Source: Xanthomonas translucens pv. translucens DSM 18974 (GTDB lineage: Bacteria; Pseudomonadota; Gammaproteobacteria; Xanthomonadales; Xanthomonadaceae). Taken from it: a stretch of 29,971 nt of DNA. Of the stretch, positions 1 to 7,628 are shown in pieces. The stretch lies in NCBI RefSeq assembly GCF_000331775.1, contig NZ_CAPJ01000209.1, positions 1 through 29,971 on the forward strand, written 5' to 3'. The first letter of the stretch is position 1. Every line of letters starts with the position of its first letter. Made by a program: the position numbers and the translations under genes. The notes under the pieces were generated by a model. That model was not told the origin of the DNA, made no database searches, and saw only the letters and a program-made list of their open reading frames with translations.

Positions 1-308
1 CGCGGCGGGGCCGGCCGCGCCAGCAGGGTGCTGTTGCTGGAGGCCAGGCTCCAGGCGATTTCCAGCCCGGCCAGTTCGGCGCGCGCCGCCGGCGCCAGCG
101 CGGCGCGGATACGCTCGGCCTCGAGCAGTTCCAGCGGCCGTGCCAGCCCATAGCCCTCGCCGGCGCGGCCGTCGATCTCCACCCCGGCCGCGCGCAGGCC
201 CTGGATGCGCTTCCACACCGCGGCCCGGGTCAGCCCGAACGAACGCGCCAGGGCGTCGCCGGAAAGGCGGCCCTGGCTGAGCCGGGCCAGTAGTTCGCGC
301 TCGTCCAC
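1..308 (-). CDS. birA: Biotin--protein ligase / biotin operon repressor, 5' part only
   Basis: Bifunctional BirA-type protein that attaches biotin to acyl carrier domains such as AccB and, in its long form, represses biotin genes. About 102 N-terminal codons are present on the minus strand; the catalytic part lies beyond position 1. Visible is a winged helix-turn-helix: after the GTG start come DERELLARLSQGRLSGDALA, then FGLTRAAVWKRIQGLRAAG and EIDGRAGEGYGL, which match the BirA DNA-binding domain. This suggests the regulatory long form, not the ligase-only form. The catalytic domain begins after this with LLEAERI and SLASSNSTLL, the latter being the usual ligase entry motif. The start is taken as GTG at 308; a TTG at 332 in the same frame, with AGGGA upstream, is an alternative. 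Family assignment is firm from the HTH plus SSNSTLL; the start is uncertain. Confidence 0.85.
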   Translation of the reverse strand, partial: MDERELLARLSQGRLSGDALARSFGLTRAAVWKRIQGLRAAGVEIDGRAGEGYGLARPLELLEAERIRAALAPAARAELAGLEIAWSLASSNSTLLARPAPP

Positions 309-460
309 GCCGATTCCATTGCCTCGTTTCAATCCACACGTCCCTGAAGACGTGATTCGGAACGCAAAAGTATGCGGGAAGCGCCGGCCCCGCGCCCAGC
401 GCCGGCCCCGCACCGGGTGAAAACCGCGTTAGAATCGCGATTCACCGCCGCTCGCCCTGG

Positions 461-742
461 ATGCCGACGATGCGCCGCTTCCTGCCGTGCCTGATCCTGC
501 TGTTGCTCCCGCTGGCCGCCGCCCAGGCGTCCGAAGCACCGGCGAGCAAGCAGCGCAACGACTGCGTCTATACCGACGCGACCGACGCGGACGCCGTGCA
601 GGCACGCCCGGCCTCGACGGCGCGCCCGTCCTCCGCTGCGGCCAAGCCGGCCGCGCCCAGCGGCGGCGGCAACGACAGCGACCTGGTGCCGCGCCTGCGC
701 ATGCCCAAGTGGCACAGCTTCCTGCCGGGGATGTTCCGCTGA
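461..742 (+). CDS. Small secreted or periplasmic protein, unknown function
   Basis: A 93-residue protein that I do not recognise. It starts with a clear signal peptide: basic MRR, a leucine-rich core (FLPCLILLLLPLAAA) and a likely cleavage after AQA near residue 23. The mature part is short, low complexity and rich in Ala, Pro and Ser, with a Gly-rich stretch and a conserved-looking tail (LRMPKWHSFLPGMFR). ATG at 461 is used; ATG at 470 gives the same signal peptide three residues shorter. The stop overlaps the proposed start of the downstream mtfA-like gene, suggesting a two-gene transcript with translational coupling. It is more likely real than a chance frame because of the signal peptide and the tight junction, but no function can be given. 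Confidence 0.6.
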   Translation: MPTMRRFLPCLILLLLPLAAAQASEAPASKQRNDCVYTDATDADAVQARPASTARPSSAAAKPAAPSGGGNDSDLVPRLRMPKWHSFLPGMFR

Positions 743-1497
743 TCCCACGCTGGTTGCGCTGGCTGCGGCCGGCGCCGGTTGCGATCGATGACACGACATG
801 GCAGCGGGTGCGGCAGCGCTGCGCGTGGGTGGCGGCGCTGGATGCGCAACGCGAGCACACGTTGCGCGCGCTGACCGCGCACTTCCTGCAACGCAAGACC
901 ATCTCGCCACTGGACGGGCTGACCCTGGACGCGGTGCAGCGCACCGTGCTGGCCGCGTTGTGCTGCCTGCCGTTGCTGGAATTCGGTGCCGAGGGCCTGC
1001 GCGGCTGGTCGCAACTGCTGGTGTATCCGGACGCGTTCCGCGTACAGCGCAGCCACGTCGATGCGGCCGGCGTGCTGCACGAATGGGAAGACGAACTGAT
1101 CGGCGAATCCTGGGACAGCGGCCCGCTGATCCTGTCCTGGGCCGACGTGCAGGCCGACCTGGACGACCCCCGCGCCGGCTACTGCGTGGCGGTGCACGAG
1201 ATGGCGCACAAGCTCGACGTGCTCGACGGCGCGCTGGACGGCACGCCGCCGCTGCCGCGCGACTGGCAGCGGCGCTGGGCCGTGGATTTCCAGCGCAGCT
1301 ACGACGCGTTCTGCAAGCGCGTGGACCGCGGTCGCGCCAGCGAGATCGACGCCTACGCCGCCGAGGCGCCGGAAGAATTCTTCGCGGTGGTCAGCGAATA
1401 CCACTTCTCCGCGCCGCAGCGGCTGCAGCACGAGATGCCGGAAGTCGCCGCGCACCTGGCGCGGTTCTACGGGCGTTCTCCGTTCGCCGCGGCGTAA
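739..1497 (+). CDS. mtfA: MtfA-like zinc metallopeptidase (M90 family)
   Basis: Cytosolic zinc peptidase of the MtfA family. In E. coli MtfA binds the glucose repressor Mlc and has aminopeptidase activity. The HEMAH zinc motif is visible at residues 153-157 of the proposed protein (252 residues; E. coli MtfA is about 265). Family landmarks also present are FLQRKTISPLDGLTLD, LPLLEFG, a conserved LVYPDAF, the WEDELIGESWDSGPLILSW block before the active site, and EIDAYAAEAPEEFFAVVSEY carrying the downstream ligand region. No ATG sits near the N-terminus. The best fit is CTG at 739, overlapping the upstream TGA (CTGA) with GGGG about 8 nt ahead; TTG at 754 or GTG at 808 are alternatives. Whether the partner here is an Mlc-like regulator is unknown, since no pts genes are nearby. 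Confidence 0.8.
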   Translation: MIPRWLRWLRPAPVAIDDTTWQRVRQRCAWVAALDAQREHTLRALTAHFLQRKTISPLDGLTLDAVQRTVLAALCCLPLLEFGAEGLRGWSQLLVYPDAFRVQRSHVDAAGVLHEWEDELIGESWDSGPLILSWADVQADLDDPRAGYCVAVHEMAHKLDVLDGALDGTPPLPRDWQRRWAVDFQRSYDAFCKRVDRGRASEIDAYAAEAPEEFFAVVSEYHFSAPQRLQHEMPEVAAHLARFYGRSPFAAA

Positions 1498-1550
1498 GCG
1501 CGCGACATGAAGCGCGCAGGCGGCGATCACCGCAGCGCAGGTGCCCGGCA

Positions 1551-1627
1551 GGAGCGGTTTCAACCGCGACAAGTGCAGCGAGACCCCCTCCGGCGTCGGA
1601 TGCTGTCGGGACTGAAGTCCCTCCCAC
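1551..1627. repeat. Two REP-type palindromes between convergent genes
   Basis: GGAGCGGTTTCAACCGCGAC (1551-1570) is a variant of the GTAG-type REP. GGGACTGAAGTCCC with flanks (1605-1627) is the reverse complement of the palindrome found twice at 15011-15216. They lie between mtfA (rightward) and the DUF1501 gene (leftward), where the hairpins could also end transcripts from both sides. The rest of 1498-1680 shows nothing else. Confidence 0.6.
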
Positions 1628-1680
1628 AATGCACCCAGCCGGCTTGCCGCCGCTCGTGCAACAACGGCGCAGCGCGCCTC

Positions 1681-2874
1681 TCACACCAGTTGCAGATCCC
1701 GCGCATGCGCCTGCGGGAACACCTGCTGCAATTGCGCCGGCGATAGGCCCCACATGCGGCTCAGCAAGCCGGCGAACAGGTCGCGGTAGTTGGTCAGCAC
1801 CGGGTAGTCGCGATCCTGGAACAGCGTGTCCTTGCTCACCGCGACCTGCTCGCCAGCGATGCGGCCGCCGTTGACCGCGCCACCCATCACCCAATACGTG
1901 GTGCCGTGGCCGTGGTCGGTGCCCTTGTCGCCGTTCTCGCGGAAGGTGCGGCCGAACTCGGACAGCACCACCACTACGGTGTTGCGCCATTCCGGTCCCA
2001 GCGCCTCGGCATAGGCGGCCAGGCCCTCGGACAGGTTGCCCAGATTGGTCGCCAGCGGACCATCGGTGCTGCCCTGGTTGACGTGCGTGTCCCAGCCGCC
2101 GACATCGACGAAGCCGAGCCGGTAGCGCTCGCGCATCAGCGTGGCGATGCGCCGGGTCTCGTCGGCGAAGGTGCGGGCGCTGGCGGCGCCGCGGTTGGCC
2201 TGCTGCATTTCGTCCTGCAACGCCTGCGACACCTGCTGGCGCAGCGCCAGGCCTTCGTGTGCAGCGCTGGCCAGGCTCGTGCCCTGATACATCTGCGCCA
2301 GGATGGCGGCCTGGCGCTGGTCGAAGGCCGGCGTGGCATTGCGCTTGAGCGACAGGTTGGGAATGTCGCCGCCGCCCTGGAAGCTCAGCGGCAGCGAATC
2401 GGTGAACGCGATCGCCGGGGTGCCGGTGGCCACCTGCGACAGCCGCGCCAGGAACCCGGAGCGGTAATCGCTGCGCTGCCCGGCCGGCTGCCCGGCCTCG
2501 ATGCTGTCCTGGGTTTCGAAGTGGCTGCGCGACAGGTCGTCGGTGCCGGCGAACGGCACGAACGCCAGTTGCTTGTCGTTCCACATCGGCTGCAAGGTGT
2601 CGCGCAACCGCGGGTTCAGGCCCCACTGCGCATCCAGCGCGATGGCGCTGTTGGGGTTAGCCGGATCCGGCCGCGCGATCGCCAGGGTCGGCCGCGACGC
2701 GTAGTAGAAATCGCTGGCGTAAGGAATCAGCAGGTTGTTGCTGTCGTAGCCGCCACGCAGGAACACCACCAGCAACCGCGGCGACGGCGACGGCGCGGCG
2801 AACAGGCGCCCGGCGAACGGCAGGCTGGCCGCCGCGGCGGCGGCGGAGGCGAACAGGAAGTGGCGACGGTGCAT
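1681..2874 (-). CDS. DUF1501 family protein, Tat-exported
   Basis: A 397-residue protein of the DUF1501 family, related to the alkaline phosphatase/sulfatase fold; biochemical role unknown. The N-terminus MHRRHFLFASAAAAAASLPF is a twin-arginine signal peptide (RRHFL) with cleavage near residue 27, so it should be exported folded to the periplasm. Family landmarks are LLVVFLRGGYDSNNLLIPY right after the signal, FVPFAGTDDLSRSHFETQD, FVDVGGWDTHVNQG, VVVLSEFGRTFRENG and DHGHGTTYWVMGGAVNGG; the last two carry Asp/His residues typical of the metal-binding core. The start ATG has GGAGG about 8 nt upstream. It lies 63 nt downstream of the DUF1800 gene on the same strand. This pairing recurs widely in bacteria and suggests a joint function. 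Length is normal and it appears intact. Confidence 0.88.
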   Translation of the reverse strand: MHRRHFLFASAAAAAASLPFAGRLFAAPSPSPRLLVVFLRGGYDSNNLLIPYASDFYYASRPTLAIARPDPANPNSAIALDAQWGLNPRLRDTLQPMWNDKQLAFVPFAGTDDLSRSHFETQDSIEAGQPAGQRSDYRSGFLARLSQVATGTPAIAFTDSLPLSFQGGGDIPNLSLKRNATPAFDQRQAAILAQMYQGTSLASAAHEGLALRQQVSQALQDEMQQANRGAASARTFADETRRIATLMRERYRLGFVDVGGWDTHVNQGSTDGPLATNLGNLSEGLAAYAEALGPEWRNTVVVVLSEFGRTFRENGDKGTDHGHGTTYWVMGGAVNGGRIAGEQVAVSKDTLFQDRDYPVLTNYRDLFAGLLSRMWGLSPAQLQQVFPQAHARDLQLV

Positions 2875-2937
2875 GGAAGGGACCTCCGTGATCGCTGGAC
2901 ACGGCGCCGATCGCGGCGCCCAGCGCTATGGACCGGA

Positions 2938-4518
2938 TCAGCGGTAATTGAAGTCGGGCGACGCCAGCAGGAACGCATTCCACTCCTGCTGCGAGCGCGC
3001 CTGCGCCAGCGCTTTGCGGGTGGCATCGCCGAGCTGCGGTGCGATCGCCTGGTAGTACAGCGGCGTGGTCAGTTGCGGGAAACCGCCGCCCTGCTGGCCG
3101 TCGCTGGTGAACAACTGGGTGTTGCCGCCGCCGATCGCGCGCGCGATCTCGAAACGCTGCGCCATCTGCCCGGAACTGTTCCAGGCGCTGGACTGCGGCG
3201 GCCAGCCATCGGGGGTGATGCGGCCATAGCTCGGCTCGCCCATCTGGCTCAGCCAGCCCAGCAGCGGCTGCGGATTGACGATGGTCTGCCCGTCGTAGGC
3301 CAGACGCAGCGACGACACCAGGAAGCGGTACGGATCCTTGAACTTGTGCGGCGCCCCGGCGGCCATTTCCGGCGCGGTGAACAGCACCTGCAGCACGGCG
3401 GCAATGTCGCCATCGCTGCGCTGGAAGGTGCGGGCCATCTTTTCCACCAGCGCCGGCGGCGGATCGTCGGCGACGAAATACTCGGCCAGCCGCCGCGACA
3501 CGAAATGCGCGCATGCCGGCCGGCGCACGAGCAGCTGCACCGCGCGCTCGACCTCGTCGAAACCGCCGCTGGCGATGTGCTGGCCGAGCAGGGTCTTGTC
3601 GCCGGGCTGGTGCCGCGCCGGATTGAATTCGAACGCGCCGCGGCGCAGGTATTGCGCCTGCTGCGGCGGCGACAGCTTCGGCGGCGCATCGCGGTTGGGC
3701 GGGGCGATGCCGACGCCGGTGAGGATCAGCGCCAGTTGCTGCACATCGTGCTGGCTGTAGCCGCTGTCCACGCCCAGCGTGTGCAGTTCCATCAGTTCGC
3801 GCGCGTAGTTCTCGTTGACCTTGCCCTTGGCGTTCTGCGCGTTGTCCAGATACTCGAGCATGGCCGGGCTCTGCAGCGTCGCCATCACCAGGTCGGAGAA
3901 CTTGCCCAGCGCGTGCGGGCGGATCGCGTTGTCGGTGTAGTCGGCGACAGTCCAGCGCAGGCGGCCCTTGTCGGCGAACACGCTGAAGTGGTTGAGCCAG
4001 AACCACGCCATCTGCTCGCGCAACTGGTCGCGCGAATACACCGCGCGCAGCAGCTGCGCCTGCCGCGCCTGCGCCAGCAGCGCATCGGCGCGCTGTTGCA
4101 GCGCCTTCTTCGCCGCAACCTTGGCATCGCCGTCGGGCATCGCCTTGATGTACTGCTGACGCGTATCCAGTTGCTTGAGCAGTTCCTGCACCGGCGTATG
4201 CAGCGCCTCGTAACCATCGAGCTGCGCGCGCACCGGCGCAGGCAGGGCCGCGTCGCCGCTGGAGGCCTGCAATTGATCGCGCAGGAAACGCTTGCGCCCA
4301 TCGTGCTGCAGCTGCGACACGCTGGCGCTGTCCAGGCCGGTGTTCATCGATTGCAGCCAGCGCGCATCGTCGCGCTCGATCACCTTCTGGCTGCCGGCGA
4401 TGGCGGCCACGGTGAACAACACCAGCAGCAGCGACAGCAGCAGCCGCTGCGCAGTGCGCAACGCACGCCGTCCGTGCACGCGCAGACGCACTACAGGACG
4501 ATGCCGGGGCTCGGGCAT
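2938..4518 (-). CDS. DUF1800 family membrane-anchored protein
   Basis: A 526-residue DUF1800 protein, function unknown. After a basic N-terminus comes one hydrophobic segment (LLLSLLLVLFTVAAIAGS, about residues 26-43), so it is either anchored in the inner membrane facing the periplasm or cleaved as a signal peptide. Family motifs are MAWFWLNHFSVFADKG, a cluster around IRPHALGKFSDLV, MLEYLDNAQNAKG, NENYARELMELHTLGVDSGY (the hallmark of the family) and FEFNPARHQPGDKTLLGQ. The ATG has AAGGAG six nt upstream. It is the first gene of a two-gene unit with the DUF1501 gene; the 63-nt spacing and the family association make a shared transcript and a shared task outside the cytoplasm likely. Intact and of usual length. 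Confidence 0.88.
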   Translation of the reverse strand: MPEPRHRPVVRLRVHGRRALRTAQRLLLSLLLVLFTVAAIAGSQKVIERDDARWLQSMNTGLDSASVSQLQHDGRKRFLRDQLQASSGDAALPAPVRAQLDGYEALHTPVQELLKQLDTRQQYIKAMPDGDAKVAAKKALQQRADALLAQARQAQLLRAVYSRDQLREQMAWFWLNHFSVFADKGRLRWTVADYTDNAIRPHALGKFSDLVMATLQSPAMLEYLDNAQNAKGKVNENYARELMELHTLGVDSGYSQHDVQQLALILTGVGIAPPNRDAPPKLSPPQQAQYLRRGAFEFNPARHQPGDKTLLGQHIASGGFDEVERAVQLLVRRPACAHFVSRRLAEYFVADDPPPALVEKMARTFQRSDGDIAAVLQVLFTAPEMAAGAPHKFKDPYRFLVSSLRLAYDGQTIVNPQPLLGWLSQMGEPSYGRITPDGWPPQSSAWNSSGQMAQRFEIARAIGGGNTQLFTSDGQQGGGFPQLTTPLYYQAIAPQLGDATRKALAQARSQQEWNAFLLASPDFNYR

Positions 4519-4654
4519 GCGGCACTCCTTGGACGGAAAAACCGAGCGTGACGAACCATGCAGTATCCGCGTCTGTCTGCGCCAGGGGTTAAGCGAATGT
4601 CGGAAGCCCAGCCGGCGTTTGCGCGGGATTCACCTGAAGCGCACGAACCAGCTG

Positions 4655-6070
4655 CTACAGGCCCGGCGGCATGGTCACCAGGAAGCGCGCGCCGCCCAGT
4701 TCCTCGGAGCGGCTGACCTGCAGCTCGCCACGATAGCCCTTGACCAGATCCTGCACGATCGCCAGGCCGATGCCGTGGCCATGCACGCGTTCGTCGCCGC
4801 GCACGCCGCGCTGCAGGATGTGCGCGACCTCGTCCGGCGCGATGCCGGGGCCGTCGTCTTCCACCGACATCACCAGGCCGGCGCGGCGGCTGCCGGCGGC
4901 TGGGGCCGGACGCACGCTCAGCAGCACCCGCCGCCGCGCCCATTTGAAGGCGTTCTCGAGCAGGTTGCCGAGCAGTTCCTGCAAGTCGCCGGGTTCGCCG
5001 TGGAAACGCGCGCTCGGCTCGATGTCGAACTCGCACAGCACGCCCTTGGCCGCGTACACCTTCTCCAGGCCGCGCACGATCTCCTCGGCGTTGGGTTCGA
5101 TCGGCAGCGGCGCGGAGAACAGCTTGTGGCCGCTGGAAGCGGCGCGGCTGAGCTGGTAGGTCACCAGGTTGTTCATGCGCCGCAGCTGCGCGTCCAGTTC
5201 CTCGCGCAGCTCCAGGCCCTGGGTGCCGCTGTCGAGCTGGGTGCGCAGCACCGCCAGCGGCGTCTTCAGGCTGTGCGCCAGGTCGGCCAGGGTGTTGCGC
5301 TGGCGGTCCAGGTTCTCGCGCTCGCTCTCGATGAAGGCGTTGATGCTGTCGGTCAGCGGCTCCAGCTCGCGCGGATGGCGATCGCCCATGCGCACCGCTT
5401 CGCCGCGCTGCACCTTGGTCAGTTCGTTGATCACCCGCCGCAGCGGGCGCAGGCTCCATTGCAGAATGAAGGCCTGCAGCAGCAGCAGGATCAGCCCGGC
5501 GCCGCCGAGGTTGAACCACACCCGGCCGCGGAACACCCGCAGCTGCGCGCCCAGCGCGCGGGTGTCTTCCATGATGTAGATGGTGACCGGGGTTTCCTTG
5601 TCGCGACGCACATAGGCCAGGCCGATGCCGTAGCGGTAGACCTCGCCTTCGCTGCCGTCGATCTGGGTCATCGGCCAGGGACCGTCGAAGGTCTCCTGGC
5701 GCGGCTCGAGCATGCCGCCCTTGGGCGGCAGCGGACCCTCGCTGGACATCGAGATCCAGCGTTCGTTGGGCATCACGATCTGCGCGTACAGGCCGCTGCC
5801 CGGCCGGTCGAAATGCGGGTCCGGCGGCGGCTTGTCGTTGTTGATGTACAGCGAGCCGTCGCGCGCCACGTCGACGTTGTTGGCGTAGGCGGTGGCGTAG
5901 CTCTTCAGGCGCTCGCGCAGGTTGCTCAGCGCGGTGTCGGCGAAGGCCTGGTCCAGCGCATAGCCGGCCGCGGCCAGGAACGCCACCAGGCTCAGGCTGG
6001 CGGCCAGCAGCTGGCGCGCCTGCAACGAACGCGGGCGCCAGCGCTTGTACCACTTGGGCCGTGCCACCAC
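4655..6070 (-). CDS. phoQ: Sensor histidine kinase PhoQ
   Basis: Inner-membrane kinase partnering the adjacent PhoP. The 471 residues show TM1 (about 19-38), a periplasmic sensor domain rich in acidic residues (about 39-184, with the DPHFDRPGSGLYAQIVMPNE block), TM2 (about 185-204), a HAMP-like linker, and the H-box LADLAHSLKTPLAVLR with phospho-acceptor His266. The ATPase domain has N-box LLGNLLENAFKWA, G1 box VEDDGPGIAP and G2 box GHGIGLAIV. The family senses divalent cations, acidity or cationic peptides; in Xanthomonas the pair is linked to virulence and stress. The start is GTG at 6070 with GAAGG about 10 nt upstream; the next codon is also GTG. It follows phoP by 40 nt in the same direction, so co-transcription is expected. 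Confidence 0.9.
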   Translation of the reverse strand: MVARPKWYKRWRPRSLQARQLLAASLSLVAFLAAAGYALDQAFADTALSNLRERLKSYATAYANNVDVARDGSLYINNDKPPPDPHFDRPGSGLYAQIVMPNERWISMSSEGPLPPKGGMLEPRQETFDGPWPMTQIDGSEGEVYRYGIGLAYVRRDKETPVTIYIMEDTRALGAQLRVFRGRVWFNLGGAGLILLLLQAFILQWSLRPLRRVINELTKVQRGEAVRMGDRHPRELEPLTDSINAFIESERENLDRQRNTLADLAHSLKTPLAVLRTQLDSGTQGLELREELDAQLRRMNNLVTYQLSRAASSGHKLFSAPLPIEPNAEEIVRGLEKVYAAKGVLCEFDIEPSARFHGEPGDLQELLGNLLENAFKWARRRVLLSVRPAPAAGSRRAGLVMSVEDDGPGIAPDEVAHILQRGVRGDERVHGHGIGLAIVQDLVKGYRGELQVSRSEELGGARFLVTMPPGL

Positions 6071-6110
6071 GCCGTCGCGTCCTTCGCTTGCTTGTCGCAG
6101 GCGCGTAGGA

Positions 6111-6794
6111 TCAGCCTTCGGTGCGCGGGATGGCGAAGCGGTAACCGCGGCCGCGCACGGTCTCGATCGGCTTCAGCTCGCCGTCCGGATCCAGCTTCTT
6201 GCGCAGGCGGCCGATGAACACTTCCAGCACGTTGGAATCGCGATCGAAATCCTGCTGGTAGATGTGCTCGGTGAGGTCGGCCTTGGAGACCAGTTCGCCG
6301 GCATGCATCATCAGGTACTCGAGCACCTTGTACTCGTAGCTGGTCAAATCGACGTTGCTGCCGCTGACGCTGACCGTCTGCGCGGCCAGATCCAGCGCCA
6401 CCGGCCCGCATTCCAGGGTCGGCTTGCTCCAGCCCGCAGCGCGGCGCAGCAGCGCGTTGACCCGCGCCAGCAATTCCTCGACGTGGAACGGCTTGACCAG
6501 ATAGTCGTCGGCGCCCTGCTTCAGACCCTCGACCTTGTCCTGCCAGCTGGAACGCGCGGTGAGGATCAGCACCGGGAACTTCTTGCCTTCGTCGCGCAGT
6601 GCCTTGATCAGCTCCATGCCCGACATCTTCGGCAGGCCGAGATCGATGATGCCCACGTCGAACGGCACTTCGCGGCCCATGTACAGGCCTTCCTCGCCGT
6701 CCTGCGCCGCATCCACCGCAAAGCCTTCGCGCTTCAGGCGAGCGGCCAGGGTCTCCCGCAGCGGGGCTTCGTCTTCGACAAGAAGGATACGCAT
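6111..6794 (-). CDS. phoP: Response regulator PhoP (OmpR family)
   Basis: Cytoplasmic DNA-binding response regulator of 227 residues. The receiver domain (1-115) has the acidic pocket VEDE, phospho-acceptor Asp51 in IIDLGLPKMSG, Thr in LTARSSWQDKVEG and the conserved Lys in DDYLVKPFH. The winged-helix output domain (about 130-225) shows VDLTSYEYKVLEYLM, the recognition region SNVLEVFIGRLRKKLD and VRGRGYRFAIPR. QQDFDRDSNVLEV is typical of the PhoP subgroup. The ATG has GGGAGAG 4 nt upstream. It lies between a small periplasmic protein gene (gap 73 nt) and phoQ (gap 40 nt), all leftward. Length and motifs are normal. Confidence 0.93.
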   Translation of the reverse strand: MRILLVEDEAPLRETLAARLKREGFAVDAAQDGEEGLYMGREVPFDVGIIDLGLPKMSGMELIKALRDEGKKFPVLILTARSSWQDKVEGLKQGADDYLVKPFHVEELLARVNALLRRAAGWSKPTLECGPVALDLAAQTVSVSGSNVDLTSYEYKVLEYLMMHAGELVSKADLTEHIYQQDFDRDSNVLEVFIGRLRKKLDPDGELKPIETVRGRGYRFAIPRTEG

Positions 6795-6867
6795 GAACTC
6801 TCCCTAGTGACTTACAGATGGCCGGCGGCCGGGGCAGTGTGTGACAAGCTGAACCAGACTATCCGGG

Positions 6868-7248
6868 TCAGGGGTTATCGTCGCGTGGTGGTTCCTGCGC
6901 GTCGCTGGGGCGCGGCACGCGCGGCGGCGCCGTACGACCGGGCTGCGGATCGTCCATGTAGCGCACGCGCCCGCGACCATCCATGTACTTGACGCGATTG
7001 ATGTCGCGCCCGTCGAACGGCACGCGCTCGGCACCGAGGATCTGTCCACCGGTGGACCGCTGCACCCGGCGCACCGCGTCGGACAGCGAACTGCCGTTGT
7101 AGTCGCGCGGCCGGGCCGCCTCGCCGGGCGGCACCATGGGCGACACGCCAGGCGGACCCGGCTGCTGCGCCCAGCCGTCGGCAACGGCCGTGAGCGCGAA
7201 TGCGATCACGGCAGCGGTGCGGTAGCGGCGGAGAGTGGGCGAGGTCAC
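6868..7248 (-). CDS. Small exported protein encoded upstream of phoP
   Basis: A 126-residue protein with a signal peptide (RRYRTAAVIAFALTAVADGWA) cleaved around residue 28. The mature part has a Pro/Gly-rich segment, then a compact region LSDAVRRVQRSTGGQILGAE followed by RDINRVKYMDGRGRVRYMDD, which resembles PepSY-like domains (the repeated pattern of a basic residue, YMDGRGR and YMDD). A Pro-rich polar tail follows. It is the first gene of the cluster with phoP and phoQ, so it may tune the kinase from the periplasm as other small PepSY proteins do; this is inference from position. The start is GTG at 7248. No Shine-Dalgarno sequence is visible and a promoter sits immediately upstream (7257-7285), so the message may be leaderless. 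Confidence 0.75.
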   Translation of the reverse strand: MTSPTLRRYRTAAVIAFALTAVADGWAQQPGPPGVSPMVPPGEAARPRDYNGSSLSDAVRRVQRSTGGQILGAERVPFDGRDINRVKYMDGRGRVRYMDDPQPGRTAPPRVPRPSDAQEPPRDDNP

Positions 7249-7256
7249 GAGCGTGC

Positions 7257-7285
7257 ATCCTAACGGACTGATCGGAAACGTTCAA
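7257..7285 (-). promoter_or_regulatory. Probable sigma70 promoter of the phoPQ cluster
   Basis: On the minus strand: TTGAAC, 17 nt, TAGGAT. The predicted start of transcription (about 7250) falls within 2-3 nt of the GTG at 7248, so there would be almost no 5' leader. Confidence 0.5.
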
Positions 7286-7628
7286 AAGTTGTGAAACCTG
7301 ATGCCGGGCAGCGGCGCCGCGATTTCGCAAAATGGAGCCAAATTCTTGATTTTTCGGGGTGAATCCGATCTGAACTTTTCCCCCAGCAGCCGGCGGCGTT
7401 CAGTGAAATGAACTTCCGATTCCAGGCCCGCGAGCCGTCCCTGCAGGCGCCCGGTCCCGCCTCGGCAAGGCTCTGCCGCCGCTGCCGCGGCGGTGCGGAC
7501 TGCCGCGGCAAGCTGAACAAATTAACTGAACGGGGGGCCGAAATGGAAGCGCGGCATTCGTCTGGACAGCTTGCGTTGGGCAGCGGCGCGCGCGTGGCGT
7601 GCGCGAACCGCCGCGCTTGCCCACCTCG
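7286..7628. other. Intergenic region between dusA and the phoPQ cluster
   Basis: The 3' flank of dusA and the upstream region of the leftward phoPQ cluster. The part next to the promoter (about 7290-7420) is richer in A and T than its surroundings and could hold regulator sites, but I see no clear PhoP box. Short GC-rich inverted repeats near 7580-7620 may end dusA transcription; there is no T-run. No gene is supported. Confidence 0.4.

Noticed and set aside
1906..4551. 881-codon open frame on the plus strand opposite the DUF1501 and DUF1800 genes
   Set aside because: It spans two well-supported genes and their gap and shows no recognisable protein.
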